This document shows, in pieces, positions 47,479-58,201 of a stretch of DNA of 64,000 nucleotides. Source of the stretch: Pseudomonas sp. PIC25 (GTDB lineage Bacteria > Pseudomonadota > Gammaproteobacteria > Pseudomonadales > Pseudomonadaceae). Location of the stretch: assembly GCF_002286785.1 (NCBI RefSeq), contig NZ_MUJY01000082.1, forward strand, positions 1 through 64,000. The letters are read 5' to 3'. Positions within the stretch are counted from its first letter, which is position 1. Every line of letters starts with the position of its first letter. The notes under the pieces were generated by a model. It worked only from the letters and a program-made list of their open reading frames with translations. It did not search any database and was not told where the DNA came from. The position numbers and the translations under genes are program-made.

Positions 47479-48999
47479 TTAGACCATCTTGGCCATGCGG
47501 TTGGCCAGCAGCGCCCAGCCGAACAGCAGGCCGCAGAGGACGATCAGTGGCCAGGCACGCCAGCGGAGATAGGGGGTTAGTCCTTCGCGTGGTTCCACCT
47601 CGCCGTAGAGGGTGGCGCGCTTGAACTGCGGCAGCTCCTCGCGGATCGCGCCGAACGGGTCGATCAGCACGGTGACGCCATTGTTGGTGGCGCGGATCAT
47701 CCAGCGTCCGGCTTCCAGCGCCCGCATCTGCGCCATCTGCAAGTGTTGCAGCGGGCCGATGGAGGTGCCGAACCAGGCGTCGTTGCTGATGGTCAGCAGC
47801 AGCTGGCTTTGCGCCGCCAGGCCCGCGGCGAATTCCGGGTAGACCACTTCGTAGCAGATGTAGGGTGCGATCTTGTAGCCCTTGGCCTCCAGCAGCGGCT
47901 GTTCGGATGAGCCACGGGCGAAGTCGGACATGGGCAGGTCGAAGAAGGCGATCAGCCCGCGCAGCACTTCCTGCAGCGGTACGTACTCACCGAAGGGCAC
48001 CAGCTTCTGCTTGAGGTAGGTGCCTTCGCCTTCGCCGACCACGACGATGCCGTTGTAGTAGCGCTTCTGGCCGCGCTCGTTGTCCTGGCGGATCGGCACG
48101 CCGGTAATCAGCGCCGATTTGCGGTCTTCGGCGAAGCGGCCCATCACGGTCAGATAGCCTTCGGCGAACTCCTTGAGGATGGGCACGGCGGTTTCCGGCC
48201 AGATAATCAGGTCGGCTTGCTGCGACGTGAAGCTCATGTCGCGATACAGGTTGAGCTGGGCGTGCAGCTGCTCTGGATCCCACTTCATGTTCTGGGCGAT
48301 ATTGCCCTGCATGGCCGCCACTTTCAGTGGTGCACCGGCCGCGGTGGTCCAGGCATGGCCCTTGAGGGCCTGGCCGGCGACCCAGGGCGTGGCCAGCAGG
48401 ACGAGGCCCATGGCGAAGAACAGCGGGCGCACCCGCATCCGTCGCAGGTTGGCCAGCAGGACGGCGCTCAGCGCCAGACAGAAGGACAGCAGCCAGACAC
48501 CGCCGACCGGCGCCAACCCGGCCAGCGGGCCTTCCAGTTGGCTGTAGCCGGCGTAGAGCCAGGGAAAGCCGGTGAGGAACCAGCCGCGGAACGCTTCCTG
48601 GGCCACCCAGAGCGCGGCGAAGGCCAAGGCATCGGCCAGGGGCGCTTCATCGCGGCGCAGCCAGCGCGCCCAGAGCCAGGCGGGCAGGGCGAAGAACAGG
48701 CCGAGACCAGCGACGAAGCCGAAGGTGAGGAAGGCCGCCAGCGGGGCCGAGGCCGAACCGTAGTCGTGAATGCTGACGTAGACCCAGCTGGTGCCAGCGA
48801 CGAACAGGCCGAAGCCGTAGCACCAGCCACGCAGCAAGGCCGCCTTGGGCGAGAGGGCACGTAGCCCCAGGTAGAACAGGGCGATGGACAGCAGCTCCAC
48901 CGGCCACAGGTTGAAAGGAGAGAGCGCCAGCGGCGTCAGCGCCCCGGCAGCGAGCGCCAGCAGATGGCCCGGCCAACCCGGGCGCTTGATCCAGTTCAT
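47479..48999 (-). CDS. lnt: Apolipoprotein N-acyltransferase Lnt
   Basis: Lnt adds the third acyl chain to lipoproteins at the periplasmic face of the inner membrane. The 506-residue protein has about six to eight membrane helices in its first 210 residues, then a nitrilase domain with the triad Glu in IIWPETAVP, Lys in YLKQKLVPFGEYVP and Cys in APYICYEVVYPE. A C-terminal membrane helix ends the protein. I chose ATG 48999 because AAGGA is six bases upstream; an ATG at 49005 has the site jammed against it. The several lipoproteins in this window would be its substrates. Confidence 0.94.
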   Translation of the reverse strand: MNWIKRPGWPGHLLALAAGALTPLALSPFNLWPVELLSIALFYLGLRALSPKAALLRGWCYGFGLFVAGTSWVYVSIHDYGSASAPLAAFLTFGFVAGLGLFFALPAWLWARWLRRDEAPLADALAFAALWVAQEAFRGWFLTGFPWLYAGYSQLEGPLAGLAPVGGVWLLSFCLALSAVLLANLRRMRVRPLFFAMGLVLLATPWVAGQALKGHAWTTAAGAPLKVAAMQGNIAQNMKWDPEQLHAQLNLYRDMSFTSQQADLIIWPETAVPILKEFAEGYLTVMGRFAEDRKSALITGVPIRQDNERGQKRYYNGIVVVGEGEGTYLKQKLVPFGEYVPLQEVLRGLIAFFDLPMSDFARGSSEQPLLEAKGYKIAPYICYEVVYPEFAAGLAAQSQLLLTISNDAWFGTSIGPLQHLQMAQMRALEAGRWMIRATNNGVTVLIDPFGAIREELPQFKRATLYGEVEPREGLTPYLRWRAWPLIVLCGLLFGWALLANRMAKMV

Positions 49000-49095
49000 G
49001 CACATTCCTTGCGTAAAAGGGTCGTCGTGCCCGCGTACTGCACCGTGAATCCGGTGTCTTGCTCTGGTCCGGCCGCCGCACTCGACGGCCGTGGC

Positions 49096-49935
49096 TCACT
49101 GGGCCAGGGGTGACAGGCGCAGCAGGTGAATGCGGCGGCTGTCGGCGTTCAGCACCCGGAAGCGGAATTCGCCGATCTCGGTGACTTCGTTGCGCTTCGG
49201 CAGATGGCCGAATGCGCTCATCACCAGCCCGCCGACGGTATCGTATTCCTCGTCGGAGAACTCGCTGTCGAAGAACTCGTTGAAGCTATCGATCGGCGTC
49301 AGTGCCTTGATCAAAAAGTCGCCGCTGGGCAGCGGCTTGATGTAGCTGTCTTCCTCGACATCGTGCTCGTCCTCGATGTCGCCGACGATCTGTTCCAGCA
49401 CGTCCTCGATGGTCACCAGGCCGGCCACGCCGCCGTACTCGTCGATGACGATGGCCATGTGGTTGCGGTTGGCGCGAAATTCCTTGAGCAGGACGTTGAG
49501 CCGCTTGGACTCCGGCACGAAGGTGGCCGGGCGCAGCAGGTCGCGGATGTTGAAGCTCTGCGCGTCGCCCTGGAGGATCAGCGGCAGCAGGTCCTTGGCC
49601 AGCAGCACGCCCATCACGTCGTCAAGGCTTTCGCCGACGACCGGGTAGCGCGAATGCGCGGCCTCGATGACGGCGGGGAGGAATTCCTTGGGTGTCTGCG
49701 TCGATTTGATGCTGATCATCTGCGAGCGCGGGACCATGATGTCGCGTACTTGCAGGTCGGCCACCTGGATGGCGCCTTCGACGATGGACAGCGCTTCGCT
49801 GTCGAGGAGTTTGTTCTGATGGGCTTCGCGCAGTAGCTCAAGGAGCTCCTGGCGGTTTCTCGGCTCATGGGTAAAAGCCTGGGTGAGTTTGTCCAGCCAG
49901 GACTTTTGCCCGTTGCTCGATCGATCTTCGCTCAT
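49096..49935 (-). CDS. ybeX: CorC/YbeX-type CBS-domain protein
   Basis: This 279-residue cytoplasmic protein has two CBS domains (about 65-185: VRDIMVPRSQMISI, then AIVIDEYGGVAGLVTIEDVLEQIVGDI) and a C-terminal CorC_HlyC transporter-associated domain (DTVGGLVMSAFGHLP). It is linked to magnesium handling and ribosome quality in E. coli; the precise mechanism is not settled. It lies upstream of lnt in the ybeZ-ybeY-ybeX-lnt string. Confidence 0.92.
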   Translation of the reverse strand: MSEDRSSNGQKSWLDKLTQAFTHEPRNRQELLELLREAHQNKLLDSEALSIVEGAIQVADLQVRDIMVPRSQMISIKSTQTPKEFLPAVIEAAHSRYPVVGESLDDVMGVLLAKDLLPLILQGDAQSFNIRDLLRPATFVPESKRLNVLLKEFRANRNHMAIVIDEYGGVAGLVTIEDVLEQIVGDIEDEHDVEEDSYIKPLPSGDFLIKALTPIDSFNEFFDSEFSDEEYDTVGGLVMSAFGHLPKRNEVTEIGEFRFRVLNADSRRIHLLRLSPLAQ

Positions 49936-49967
49936 GGTTTCCTGCTCATGGTTCCGGGGAGCACCGG

Positions 49968-50423
49968 TTATTCGTCATCTGCATAGGGATCGGGGTAGCC
50001 CAGTTCAGCGAGCAATTCCCGTTCCAGCGCTTCCATCTCCTCGGCTTCCTCATCCTCGATGTGGTCGTAGCCGAGCAGATGCAGGCAGCCGTGGATAACC
50101 AAGTGGGCCCAATGGGCCTCCGCCGTCTTGCCCTGTTCCGCTGCCTCCCGCTCCACCACCGGCACGCAGATCACCAGATCGCCGAGCAGGGGGATGTCCA
50201 GCATTTCGTCGGGCACGTCGGCCGGGAACGACAGTACGTTGGTGGCATAGTCCTTGTGCCGCCAGGTGCGGTTCAGTTCGCGGCCTTCGGCTTCGTCGAC
50301 CAGGCGGATAGTCAGTTCGGACGGTGCCGAACGCTGGCGCAGGGCCAGTTCGCACCACTTGCGGAAATGGGCCTCGTCGGGAATGGGGGCTTCGGTGGCG
50401 ACCTGCAGGTCGAGTTCAAGCAT
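49968..50423 (-). CDS. ybeY: Endoribonuclease YbeY
   Basis: YbeY is a metal-dependent RNase needed for 16S rRNA 3' maturation and ribosome quality control. The 151-residue protein contains the zinc-binding motif [11 protein letters not shown] near the C-terminus, a conserved RxxxxTNVLSFP segment ([14 protein letters not shown]) and a C-terminal acidic tail. Its ATG overlaps the 3' end of ybeZ by eight bases, consistent with coupled translation of interacting partners. Confidence 0.94.
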   Translation of the reverse strand: MLELDLQVATEAPIPDEAHFRKWCELALRQRSAPSELTIRLVDEAEGRELNRTWRHKDYATNVLSFPADVPDEMLDIPLLGDLVICVPVVEREAAEQGKTAEAHWAHLVIHGCLHLLGYDHIEDEEAEEMEALERELLAELGYPDPYADDE

Positions 50424-51444
50424 CGCTGTCGTCGTCCTTGGCCTGCCGGCGCGCGGCGGCTCGTGCTTCGGCGGCCTTGCCCTGGGCGTCGTCGAAGCGC
50501 TCGTAGGCCTCGACGATGCGCTGCACCAAGGGGTGGCGCACCACATCCTTGGGCTTGAAGTGAGTGAAGCTGATGCCCGGCACGTCGCGCAGCACGTCGA
50601 TCACGTGCAGCAGGCCCGAGCGGGTGCCGCGCGGCAGGTCGACCTGGGTAGTGTCACCGGTGATCACGGCAGTGGAGCCGAAGCCAATGCGGGTGAGGAA
50701 CATCTTCATCTGTTCGAGCGTGGTGTTCTGGCTTTCGTCGAGGATGATGAAGCTGTTGTTCAGGGTACGACCGCGCATGTAGGCCAGCGGCGCGACCTCG
50801 ATCACTTGCTTCTCGATCAGCTTGGCAACGGTCTCGAAGCCGAGCATTTCGTAGAGGGCGTCGTACAGCGGGCGCAGGTAAGGGTCGATCTTCTGCGCCA
50901 GGTCGCCGGGCAGGAAGCCGAGCTTCTCGCCGGCCTCGACAGCCGGACGCACCAGCAGGATGCGGCGTACCTGCTCGCGCTCCAGCGCGTCCACCGCGCA
51001 GGCCACGGCCAGGTAGGTCTTGCCGGTGCCGGCCGGGCCGATACCGAAGTTGATGTCGTGGTCGAGGATAGCCTTGACGTAGCGCTGCTGGTTGGCGCCG
51101 CGCGGACGGATCATGCCCTTGCGTGTGCGCAGCGTGACGCTGGCTTCGCCTTTCTCGCCGCCAAGTTCTTCCATGGCGGATTCCTGGAGGAACAGGTGAA
51201 CCATGTCCGGCGACAGCTCGGTACCGTTGGTCTCACGGTAGAGCCGGCGCAGGAGGTGCTCGGCGGATTGGGTGTGCTTGGGGTCGCCGACCAATTCGAA
51301 CTGGTTGCCGCGGTTGCGGATTTCGATGTCCAGGCGTTGTTCGATCAGGCGCAGGTGCTCGTCGAATTGCCCGCAGAGGTTGGCGAAGCGGCGAGCCTCG
51401 AAGGGTTCGAGGACGAAACGATGCGGTTCTATGGGTGCGTTCAA
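50416..51444 (-). CDS. ybeZ: PhoH-like ATPase YbeZ
   Basis: This 342-residue PhoH-family ATPase partners with YbeY in RNA processing. Walker A is [12 protein letters not shown] and Walker B is [11 protein letters not shown]. An N-terminal KH-like part has [17 protein letters not shown] and [11 protein letters not shown]. The start appears to be TTG at 51444 (reading TTGAACGCACCC): the frame is closed by TGA four codons upstream, with no ATG or GTG in between, and the [10 protein letters not shown] start is what I recall for Pseudomonas. Between miaB and ybeY as in E. coli. Confidence 0.92.
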   Translation of the reverse strand: MNAPIEPHRFVLEPFEARRFANLCGQFDEHLRLIEQRLDIEIRNRGNQFELVGDPKHTQSAEHLLRRLYRETNGTELSPDMVHLFLQESAMEELGGEKGEASVTLRTRKGMIRPRGANQQRYVKAILDHDINFGIGPAGTGKTYLAVACAVDALEREQVRRILLVRPAVEAGEKLGFLPGDLAQKIDPYLRPLYDALYEMLGFETVAKLIEKQVIEVAPLAYMRGRTLNNSFIILDESQNTTLEQMKMFLTRIGFGSTAVITGDTTQVDLPRGTRSGLLHVIDVLRDVPGISFTHFKPKDVVRHPLVQRIVEAYERFDDAQGKAAEARAAARRQAKDDDSDA

Positions 51445-51561
51445 TGTCGTGTGTCAGCCGCCGTACGGCAGGGGAAGATAGGGCAAGGATAACGCTCGGA
51501 TGGGCAGGCGTGAAGTAAACCCTTGGCCGCAGGCCCGGCGGGGCCTGCGGCCAAGGTGCCG

Positions 51562-52890
51562 TTAACCCGGCAGACTGCCGCGCAGCGAGTGGGGCAGGGC
51601 GTCATCGATGTGCACGTCCACGAACTGGCCGATCAGGCGTGGATTGTCGCTGCGGAAGTTGACGATACGGTTGTTCTCGGTGCGCCCCTGGAGCATGCCG
51701 GGGTCTTTCTTCGAGTAGTCGCTGACCAGGATGCGCTGAATGGTGCCGACCATCCGTCGGCTGATCTCGAAGCCTTGCTGGTTGATGCGGTTCTGCAGGA
51801 TCGCCAAGCGCTGCTTCTTCACCTCTTCCGGGGTGTCGTCGACCAGATCGGCCGCCGGTGTACCGGGGCGAGCGCTGTAGACGAAGGAGTAGGAGAAGTC
51901 GAAGCCGACGTCCTCGATCAGTTTCATGGTCTGCTCGAAGTCCTTGTCCGTCTCGCCGGGGAAGCCGACGATGAAGTCCGAACTGATGCTGATGTCCGGC
52001 ACCGCGGCCTTCAGCTTGCGGATGCGCGACTTGTATTCCAGCGCCGTGTGGTTGCGCTTCATCGCCGCCAGTACGCGGTCGGAGCCCGACTGCACTGGCA
52101 GGTGGAGGAATTTGACCAGCTCCGGAATGTCCGCGTGGGCCTGGATCAGCGCGTCGGAAAACTCCAACGGATGCGAGGTGGTGTAACGGATGCGGTCGAT
52201 ACCGTCGATCGCGGCCACCAAGTAGAGCAGTTCGGCGAAGTCGGCGATACGCCCGTCGCGGGTGTCGCCGCGGTAGCCGTTGACGTTCTGGCCGAGCAGG
52301 GTCACTTCACGCACGCCGTTCTCGGCCAGGTGGATGATTTCGCTCAGCACGTCGTCCAGCGGACGGCTGACTTCCTCGCCGCGAGTGTAGGGCACTACGC
52401 AGAAGGTGCAGTACTTGCTGCAGCCTTCCATCACCGAGACGAAGGCGCTGGGCCCGTCTACCCGGGGTTCGGGCAGGCGGTCGAATTTTTCGATCTCGGG
52501 GAAGGAAATATCCACCTGCGGCTTGCGGGTGGTGCGGGCGGCATCGATCATTTCCGGCAGACGGTGCAGGGTCTGCGGGCCGAACACCACATCGACGTAA
52601 GGCGCGCGGTCGCGGATGGCGGCGCCTTCCTGGCTGGCCACGCAGCCGCCGACGCCGATCACCAGTTGCGGATTCTGCTGCTTCAGCTCGCGCCAGCGGC
52701 CGAGCTGCGAAAAGACCTTTTCCTGGGCTTTTTCGCGAATCGAGCAGGTATTGAGCAGGATGACGTCGGCTTCTTCCGGTCGCTCGGTCAGCTCCAGGGC
52801 TTGGTGTTCGCCCAGCAGGTCGGCCATGCGCGAGCTGTCGTACTCGTTCATCTGGCAGCCGTGGGTTTCGATGAAAAGCTTCTTGGCCAT
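51562..52890 (-). CDS. miaB: tRNA methylthiotransferase MiaB
   Basis: MiaB adds the 2-methylthio group to isopentenyladenosine 37 of tRNAs reading UNN codons. The 442-residue radical SAM enzyme has the N-terminal auxiliary-cluster cysteines in [20 protein letters not shown] and GVGGCVAS, the radical [11 protein letters not shown] and a C-terminal TRAM domain. ATG 52890 ([11 protein letters not shown]) fits the family; an ATG at 52896 adds two residues. Neither has a clear ribosome site. Confidence 0.96.
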   Translation of the reverse strand: MAKKLFIETHGCQMNEYDSSRMADLLGEHQALELTERPEEADVILLNTCSIREKAQEKVFSQLGRWRELKQQNPQLVIGVGGCVASQEGAAIRDRAPYVDVVFGPQTLHRLPEMIDAARTTRKPQVDISFPEIEKFDRLPEPRVDGPSAFVSVMEGCSKYCTFCVVPYTRGEEVSRPLDDVLSEIIHLAENGVREVTLLGQNVNGYRGDTRDGRIADFAELLYLVAAIDGIDRIRYTTSHPLEFSDALIQAHADIPELVKFLHLPVQSGSDRVLAAMKRNHTALEYKSRIRKLKAAVPDISISSDFIVGFPGETDKDFEQTMKLIEDVGFDFSYSFVYSARPGTPAADLVDDTPEEVKKQRLAILQNRINQQGFEISRRMVGTIQRILVSDYSKKDPGMLQGRTENNRIVNFRSDNPRLIGQFVDVHIDDALPHSLRGSLPG

Positions 52891-52923
52891 GCGCATTCGT
52901 CAGGGGAAATCGAAGAACCGCGC

Positions 52924-52929
52924 ATTATA
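52924..52929 (-). promoter_or_regulatory. Candidate -10 element for miaB
   Basis: The minus strand reads TATAAT 34 bases upstream of the miaB ATG. No good -35 is seen at the right spacing. In the divergent direction I see no convincing promoter for the DUF1820 gene. Confidence 0.3.
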
Positions 52930-53074
52930 GAAGGCAACCAAGCTACAAGCGAGAGGCGATGTGCGTGGGTGGTCGCTTCCGGGGGACGCGATTCCATGCT
53001 GTGCCGCTTGCCGCTTGCCCCGTGTGCTATGCTTCGCGCCCTTTCCATTCCCATCCGTTGTCTATCCTTCGCCC

Positions 53075-53401
53075 ATGAGCAAGCGTGAAACCCCGATCTA
53101 CAAGGTGATCTTCCTCAACCAAGGTCAGGTGTACGAGATGTATGCCAAGCAGATCTATCAGAGCGATCTGTGGGGCTTTCTGGAGGTGGAGGAGTTCGTC
53201 TTCGGCGAGCGCACCCAGGTCGTGGTCGATCCCAGCGAAGAGAAGCTCAAGGCCCAGTTCGAGGGCGTGGTGCGCAGCTTCGTGCCGATGCACGCGATCA
53301 TCCGCATCGACGAGGTGGAGCGCCTGGGTACGCCGAAGATCAGCGAGGCCAAGGGCGGCGGCAACGTGATGCCGTTCCCCATGCCGATGCCGGAAAAGTA
53401 G
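53075..53401 (+). CDS. DUF1820 family protein
   Basis: This is a 108-residue small cytoplasmic protein of the DUF1820 family: IYKVIFLNQGQVYEMYAK and GFLEVEEFVFG are conserved, and it ends in a Met/Pro-rich tail (MPFPMPMPEK). No function is known. It is divergent from miaB, as I recall for P. aeruginosa (PA3979-PA3980). An in-frame start at 52961 lies in the intergenic region and is unlikely. It converges on the truncated DUF2236 gene, ten bases away. Confidence 0.8.
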   Translation: MSKRETPIYKVIFLNQGQVYEMYAKQIYQSDLWGFLEVEEFVFGERTQVVVDPSEEKLKAQFEGVVRSFVPMHAIIRIDEVERLGTPKISEAKGGGNVMPFPMPMPEK

Positions 53402-53410
53402 CGGCCGGGC

Positions 53411-54139
53411 TCAACCCTTCGGGGGCAATCCCATGCGCCGCCGGGCGCGGTGTACCGAACCATTGCAGACCGCCCAGCGCAGCAAGGGCGCGCTGCGCTG
53501 CACGCCGGCGCGAATCCAGCGTCGGCGATTCTCACCGAGTGGTAGTTCCAGCATCTCCGCGGCCCACTCGGGCAGCAGGTCGATCCCGGCCTGCATCATC
53601 AGGGCGCCGAACGGTTTGACCAGCAGGTTGGGTGCCGGCGCCTCGAGCAGAATCCTCACGATTTCCCGGGTCCGCTCGTCGCAGAGCAACTGCGGACGCA
53701 TGGATTCCAGGTAATCGGCGACTGCCTGCCGCGAACGTGGTATGTCGCGAGCACCAAGTCGCTCCGCAATCAGTGCCGTTTCGGCGAAATAGCGGTCTTG
53801 CTCCTCTCCGGAGAGATTCGGGTTGAGGTAGCGCAGGTGGGATTTCAGGAAGCTGCTGACTTCGGCGACATGCACCCAAGTCAGTAGGTCGGGGGCGCTG
53901 GCGGAATAGGGCCGTCCGTCCGGGGCGACGCCAGTGACGCTTTCATGAATACGCCGGACCCGCGCGATCAGGCGTTCGGCATCGGCGCGACAGCCGTAGG
54001 TGGTGCCTGAGATGAACTGGCCGGTGCGGCGCAGGCGGCCAAGCATGTCCTCGCGGAAGTTGGAGTGGTCCCAGACGCCCGCCAGTGCCAGCGGGTGCAA
54101 GGCTTGCAGAAGCAGGGCGGAGATTCCGCCGACCAGCAA
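53411..54139 (-). pseudogene. 5'-truncated DUF2236 (MpaB-like oxygenase family) gene
   Basis: The 242 readable residues begin inside the conserved block LLVGGISALLLQALHPLALAGV, quoted here as GGISALLLQALHPLA, of the DUF2236/MpaB family, followed by DHSNFREDMLGRL. Family members normally have 30-60 residues before this block, including a WRVH-type segment. Here the frame is closed by TGA 14 codons upstream and the only possible start is TTG at 54139, without a ribosome site. The upstream DNA is a REP-type hairpin. I therefore read it as a remnant that has lost its 5' end; a short functional form using TTG cannot be excluded. Confidence 0.6.
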
Positions 54140-54205
54140 TCCGGGGCAGTGAACTCCCGGATTGCGCTGGCGCTTATTCGGACTACGGCGGATTCATCCG
54201 CGCGT

Positions 54206-54252
54206 GATGGGGCTCGGTATGGCCCCATCGCGAATGAATTCGCTCCTACAGG
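54206..54252. repeat. REP-type hairpin next to the truncated gene
   Basis: GATGGGGC (54206-54213) pairs with GCCCCATC (54222-54229), followed by TCGCGAATGAATTCGCTCC and TACAGG, the same repeat core as at 15860-15881. It separates the truncated DUF2236 gene from the acs 3' end and lies at the apparent synteny junction. Confidence 0.7.
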
Positions 54253-54263
54253 ATTGCCCCCTG

Positions 54264-56201
54264 TCAGCGGTTGAAGCGGTTGGCGATCAGGTCATCGACC
54301 ACTGAGGGATCGGCCAGGGTCGAGGTGTCGCCCAGGGTATCCAGCTCATTGCAGGCGATCTTGCGCAGAATGCGGCGCATGATCTTGCCGGAGCGGGTCT
54401 TCGGCAGGCCGGGCGCCCACTGCAGGAAGTCCGGCTTGGCGAAGCTGCCGATTTCCTTGCCGACCAGGGCCAGCAGTTCCTTCTTCAGCTCCTCGCTGGC
54501 TTCGCAGCCGCTCATGAGGGTGACGAAGGCGTAAATGCACTGTCCCTTCACATCGTGCGGGCAGCCCACCACCGCAGCCTCGGCGACGGCATCGTGGAGC
54601 ACCAGTGCGCTTTCCACCTCGGCGGTGCCGATACGGTGGCCGGAGACATTGATCACGTCATCCACGCGGCCGGTGATCCAGTAGTAGCCGTCCTCGTCGC
54701 GACGGGCGCCGTCGCCGGTGAAGTAATAGCCGGGGTAGGGCTTGAAGTAGGTGTCCACCATGCGCTGGTGATCGCCATAGACGCTGCGGATCTGGCTCGG
54801 CCAACTGGCCTTGATCGCCAGCACGCCGGAACCGGGGCCTTCGATCTCCTGGCCCTTCTCATCGAGAAGCACTGGCTGCACGCCGAAGAACGGGCGGGTC
54901 GCCGAACCCGGCTTGAGGTCGGTGGCACCCGGCAGCGGGGTGATCATGATCGCGCCGGTTTCGGTTTGCCACCAAGTGTCCACGATAGGACAGCGGCTCT
55001 CACCGACCACGTGGTAATACCACTCCCAGGCTTCCGGGTTGATCGGTTCACCGACTGAGCCGAGCAGGCGCAGGCTGGCGCGCGAGGTCTTTTCCACCGG
55101 GCCGGCGCCTTCGCGCATCAGGGCGCGCAGGGCGGTGGGGGCGGTGTAGAAGATGTTGACCTGATGCTTGTCGATTACCTGCCAGAAGCGCGAGGTGTCC
55201 GGGTAGTTCGGCACACCCTCGAAGATCAGCGTAGTCGCACCGTTGGCCAGCGGGCCGTAGACGATATAGCTGTGCCCGGTGACCCAGCCGACGTCGGCGG
55301 TGCACCAGTAAATGTCCCCGTCGTGGTAGTCGAAGACGTACTTGTGGGTCATGGCGGCGCTGAGCAGGTAGCCGCCGGTGGTGTGCAGCACGCCTTTGGG
55401 CTTCCCGGTACTGCCGGAGGTGTAGAGGATGAACATCGGATCTTCCGCATCCATCGGCTCCGGCGGGCACTCGGTGCTCGCGCTGTGCAAGGCTTCGTGA
55501 TACCAGAGATCGCGGCCTTCGACCCAGTCGATCTTGCCCTGAGTGCGCTCGACCACCACCACGGTGGAGACGTCCGGGCAACTCTGCAGGGCCTTGTCGA
55601 CGTTCTGCTTGAGCGGGATGTATTTGCTGCCGCGCACGCCTTCGTCGGCGGTGATCACGGTGCGGCAGTCGGCATCGAGAATGCGGTCGCGCAGCGCATC
55701 CGGCGAGAAGCCGCCGAACACCACCGAGTGGATGGCGCCGATGCGGGTGCAGGCGAGCATGGCGTAGGCGGCTTCCGGAATCATCGGCATGTAGATGCAC
55801 ACCCGGTCGCCTTTCTTCACCCCACGGCTCTTCAGCACGTTGGCCAGGCGGCAGACGTGGCTGTGCAGCTTGCGGTAGGTGATCTGCGCGGATTCGGCGG
55901 GATTGTCGCCTTCCCAGATGATGGCGATCTGTTCGCCGCGCTTTTCCAGGTGGCGGTCGATGCAGTTGTAACTGACGTTGAGCTGGCCGCCCTTGAACCA
56001 ACTGGCCTGGCCTTGTTCCAGGTTACTTTCATGCACGCTGTCCCAGGGCTTGAACCAGTCGAGGAAGACCTTGGCCTGCTCGCCCCAGAAGGCATCGGGT
56101 TGTTCGACGGATTGCCGGTACAGGCGCTGGTAGGCGTCGTTGTCCAGGTGGGCACGCTTGCGCACTGCATCGGCGACCGGGTGGGTGCTGATCTCGAACA
56201 T
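54264..56201 (-). CDS. acs: Acetyl-CoA synthetase (AMP-forming)
   Basis: The enzyme activates acetate to acetyl-CoA through acetyl-AMP. The 645-residue protein has the A3 motif [18 protein letters not shown], the A5 motif TWWQTETG, the A8 hinge [18 protein letters not shown] and the acetylatable lysine in [17 protein letters not shown] 56201 has AAGGAA upstream, and an A-rich Hfq/Crc-type motif overlaps that site. In P. aeruginosa this position is occupied by one of two acs paralogs, so acsA versus acsB is not decided here. Confidence 0.95.
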   Translation of the reverse strand: MFEISTHPVADAVRKRAHLDNDAYQRLYRQSVEQPDAFWGEQAKVFLDWFKPWDSVHESNLEQGQASWFKGGQLNVSYNCIDRHLEKRGEQIAIIWEGDNPAESAQITYRKLHSHVCRLANVLKSRGVKKGDRVCIYMPMIPEAAYAMLACTRIGAIHSVVFGGFSPDALRDRILDADCRTVITADEGVRGSKYIPLKQNVDKALQSCPDVSTVVVVERTQGKIDWVEGRDLWYHEALHSASTECPPEPMDAEDPMFILYTSGSTGKPKGVLHTTGGYLLSAAMTHKYVFDYHDGDIYWCTADVGWVTGHSYIVYGPLANGATTLIFEGVPNYPDTSRFWQVIDKHQVNIFYTAPTALRALMREGAGPVEKTSRASLRLLGSVGEPINPEAWEWYYHVVGESRCPIVDTWWQTETGAIMITPLPGATDLKPGSATRPFFGVQPVLLDEKGQEIEGPGSGVLAIKASWPSQIRSVYGDHQRMVDTYFKPYPGYYFTGDGARRDEDGYYWITGRVDDVINVSGHRIGTAEVESALVLHDAVAEAAVVGCPHDVKGQCIYAFVTLMSGCEASEELKKELLALVGKEIGSFAKPDFLQWAPGLPKTRSGKIMRRILRKIACNELDTLGDTSTLADPSVVDDLIANRFNR

Positions 56202-56206
56202 GGCGG

Positions 56207-56220
56207 TTCCTTGTTTTTGT
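56207..56220 (-). promoter_or_regulatory. A-rich Hfq/Crc (CA) motif at the acs ribosome site
   Basis: The minus strand reads ACAAAAACAAGGAA, in which AAAAACAA (AAnAAnAA) overlaps the AAGGAA ribosome site five bases before the ATG. This is the placement expected for Hfq/Crc translational repression of a secondary carbon source gene. Regulation is inferred. Confidence 0.55.
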
Positions 56221-56447
56221 CCGTCCGCGGTGAGCCTAAGGGTGCACCCAGGCAGCCGCCGGGTTCAACCCCTGGCGAATGGCCCGGAGCCCGAAAACAG
56301 GTGGATGTCACACAGGCTTTGACAACTGCCGCGGCCGTTGTTCGGGAGGTGGGAAGCCGCATTCCAGAGCGGCTGGAGAAGGAGCCCAGGGACGTTGCCG
56401 GGCCGTTCCCGGCGCAGCGGGGCGCCGGGAGGGGCTGCCTGCCGGGT

Positions 56448-58112
56448 TCAGCCGCGATGGCGGCCGCGGAAGTAGTCGATCAGGCCCTGGGTCGAGGCAT
56501 CTTCGGCAGCAGGCTGGTCGAAGCCGGTGAGGCGCTGGTAAACGCCCTTGCCCAGTTCCTTGCCCAGCTCCACGCCCCATTGGTCGAAGGCATTGATCCC
56601 CCAGATCACGCTCTGCACGAAGACCTTGTGTTCGTACAGCGCCACCAATGCGCCCAGGCGGCGTGGGTCGATGCGCTCCAGGACCAGCGTGTTGCTCGGC
56701 CGGTTGCCGGGAATGACCTTGTGCGGTGCCAGGGCCTGCACCTTGTCCTCGCTCAGGCCCTTGGCGCGCAGCTCGGCCTCGGCTTCCTCGCGGGTCTTGC
56801 CGAGCATCAGCGCCTGGCTCTGCGACAGGCAGTTGGCGTACAGCCAGTGGTGGTGGTCGACCACCGGGTTGTAGCTGACCACCGGTACGATGAAGTCCGC
56901 CGGGATCAGCGGGGTGCCCTGGTGCAGGAGCTGATGGTAGGCGTGCTGGCCGTTGCAACCGACGCCGCCCCAGATCACCGGGCCGGTGCTGATGGTGACC
57001 GGGGTGCCGTCCTGGCGCACGCTCTTGCCGTTGGACTCCATGTCCAGTTGCTGCAAGTGCTTGGTGATGTTCCGCAGGTAATGATCGTAGGGCAGGATGG
57101 CGTGGCTCTGGGCGCCCCAGAAGTTGCCGTACCAGACGCCGAGCAGGGCCAGCAGCACCGGCATGTTGTTTTCGAACGGGGCCTGCTGGAAATGCTGGTC
57201 CATGGTGTAGGCGCCGGACAGCAGTTCCTTGAAGTTGGACATGCCGATGGTCAGGGCGATCGGCAGGCCGATGGCCGACCACAGCGAGTAGCGCCCGCCG
57301 ACCCAATCCCACATCGGGAAGATGTTTTCTTCGCGGATACCGAACTCCACGGCCGCCTTGGTGTTGCTGGAAACGGCGATGAAGTGGCGGTGCAGTTCGC
57401 TTTCCGAACCGCCCTGGGCCAAGTACCAGTTGCGTGCGGCCTGGGCGTTCTTCAGGGTTTCCAGGGTGGAGAAGGATTTCGACGAGACGATGAACAGCGT
57501 GGTTTCCGCACGCAGCTTGGCGGACAGCTCATGGAATTCGCTGCCGTCGATGTTCGCCAGGTAGTAGCAGCGTACGCCACGCTGGGCGAAGGGCAGCAGG
57601 GCCTCGGACACCAGTTGCGGGCCGAGGAAGGAGCCGCCGATGCCGATGTTCACCACGTCGGTGATGGGCTTTTCGGTGTAGCCGCGCCAGAGGCCGTCGT
57701 GGATGCGCCCGACCAATTCGGTCATCTGATGCAGCACGCGGTGGACTTCCGGGATCAGGTTGACGCCGTTGACCTCCAGGCGGTCGCCGAAGGGCTGGCG
57801 CAGCGCCGTGTGCAGGGCTGGGCGGCCTTCGGAGGCATTCACGCATTCGCCCTTGAAGAGCGCACGGATCGCTTGTTCCAGGCCGGCTTCGCGGGCCAGG
57901 CTGACCAGCAGGTCGCGGGTTTCGCGGCTGATGAGGTTTTTCGAGTAGTCGAGGAACAGGCCGCAGGCGCTTAGGGAAAAGTCTTCGAAACGCCGGGGAT
58001 CGGACTGGAACGCCTCGCGCATGCTGAAGCTGCGCATGGCCTCGCGGTGTTGGTCGAGATTCTGCCAGGAGGAAAGGGTGGTGACGTCGAGCGGGTGCTG
58101 ATAATACGCCAT
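56448..58112 (-). CDS. pgi: Glucose-6-phosphate isomerase Pgi
   Basis: Pgi interconverts glucose 6-phosphate and fructose 6-phosphate. The 554-residue protein has the family signatures [30 protein letters not shown] and [15 protein letters not shown], with GVELGKELG near the C-terminus. In Pseudomonas, which lacks phosphofructokinase, it serves gluconeogenesis and the Entner-Doudoroff cycle. The 246-base gap to acs shows no gene; an upstream terminator isolates it from panD. Confidence 0.96.
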   Translation of the reverse strand: MAYYQHPLDVTTLSSWQNLDQHREAMRSFSMREAFQSDPRRFEDFSLSACGLFLDYSKNLISRETRDLLVSLAREAGLEQAIRALFKGECVNASEGRPALHTALRQPFGDRLEVNGVNLIPEVHRVLHQMTELVGRIHDGLWRGYTEKPITDVVNIGIGGSFLGPQLVSEALLPFAQRGVRCYYLANIDGSEFHELSAKLRAETTLFIVSSKSFSTLETLKNAQAARNWYLAQGGSESELHRHFIAVSSNTKAAVEFGIREENIFPMWDWVGGRYSLWSAIGLPIALTIGMSNFKELLSGAYTMDQHFQQAPFENNMPVLLALLGVWYGNFWGAQSHAILPYDHYLRNITKHLQQLDMESNGKSVRQDGTPVTISTGPVIWGGVGCNGQHAYHQLLHQGTPLIPADFIVPVVSYNPVVDHHHWLYANCLSQSQALMLGKTREEAEAELRAKGLSEDKVQALAPHKVIPGNRPSNTLVLERIDPRRLGALVALYEHKVFVQSVIWGINAFDQWGVELGKELGKGVYQRLTGFDQPAAEDASTQGLIDYFRGRHRG

Positions 58113-58154
58113 GGGCTTGCGGCTTCCTTATTCAGAGCAACCTTTTGAACAGCA

Positions 58155-58180
58155 AAAAGCCCGGTACGTTCCGGGCTTTT
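58155..58180 (-). terminator. Rho-independent terminator of the pan operon
   Basis: AAAAGCCCGG and CCGGGCTTTT form a perfect 10-bp stem with a six-base loop. On the minus strand it is followed by another T, giving a T-run. It starts 22 bases after the panD stop and lies upstream of pgi. Confidence 0.85.
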
Positions 58181-58201
58181 CAGTCTAGCGCGGCAGGGGG
58201 C

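Noticed and set aside
53008-53033. Sigma70 promoter for the DUF1820 gene
   Set aside because: TATGCT is present but no -35 lies at a usable spacing (the TTGCCG is only 14 bases away).
55164-57974. 936-codon open frame on the plus strand
   Set aside because: Spans acs, the gap and pgi in antisense; composition is typical of shadow frames and both sense genes are intact.
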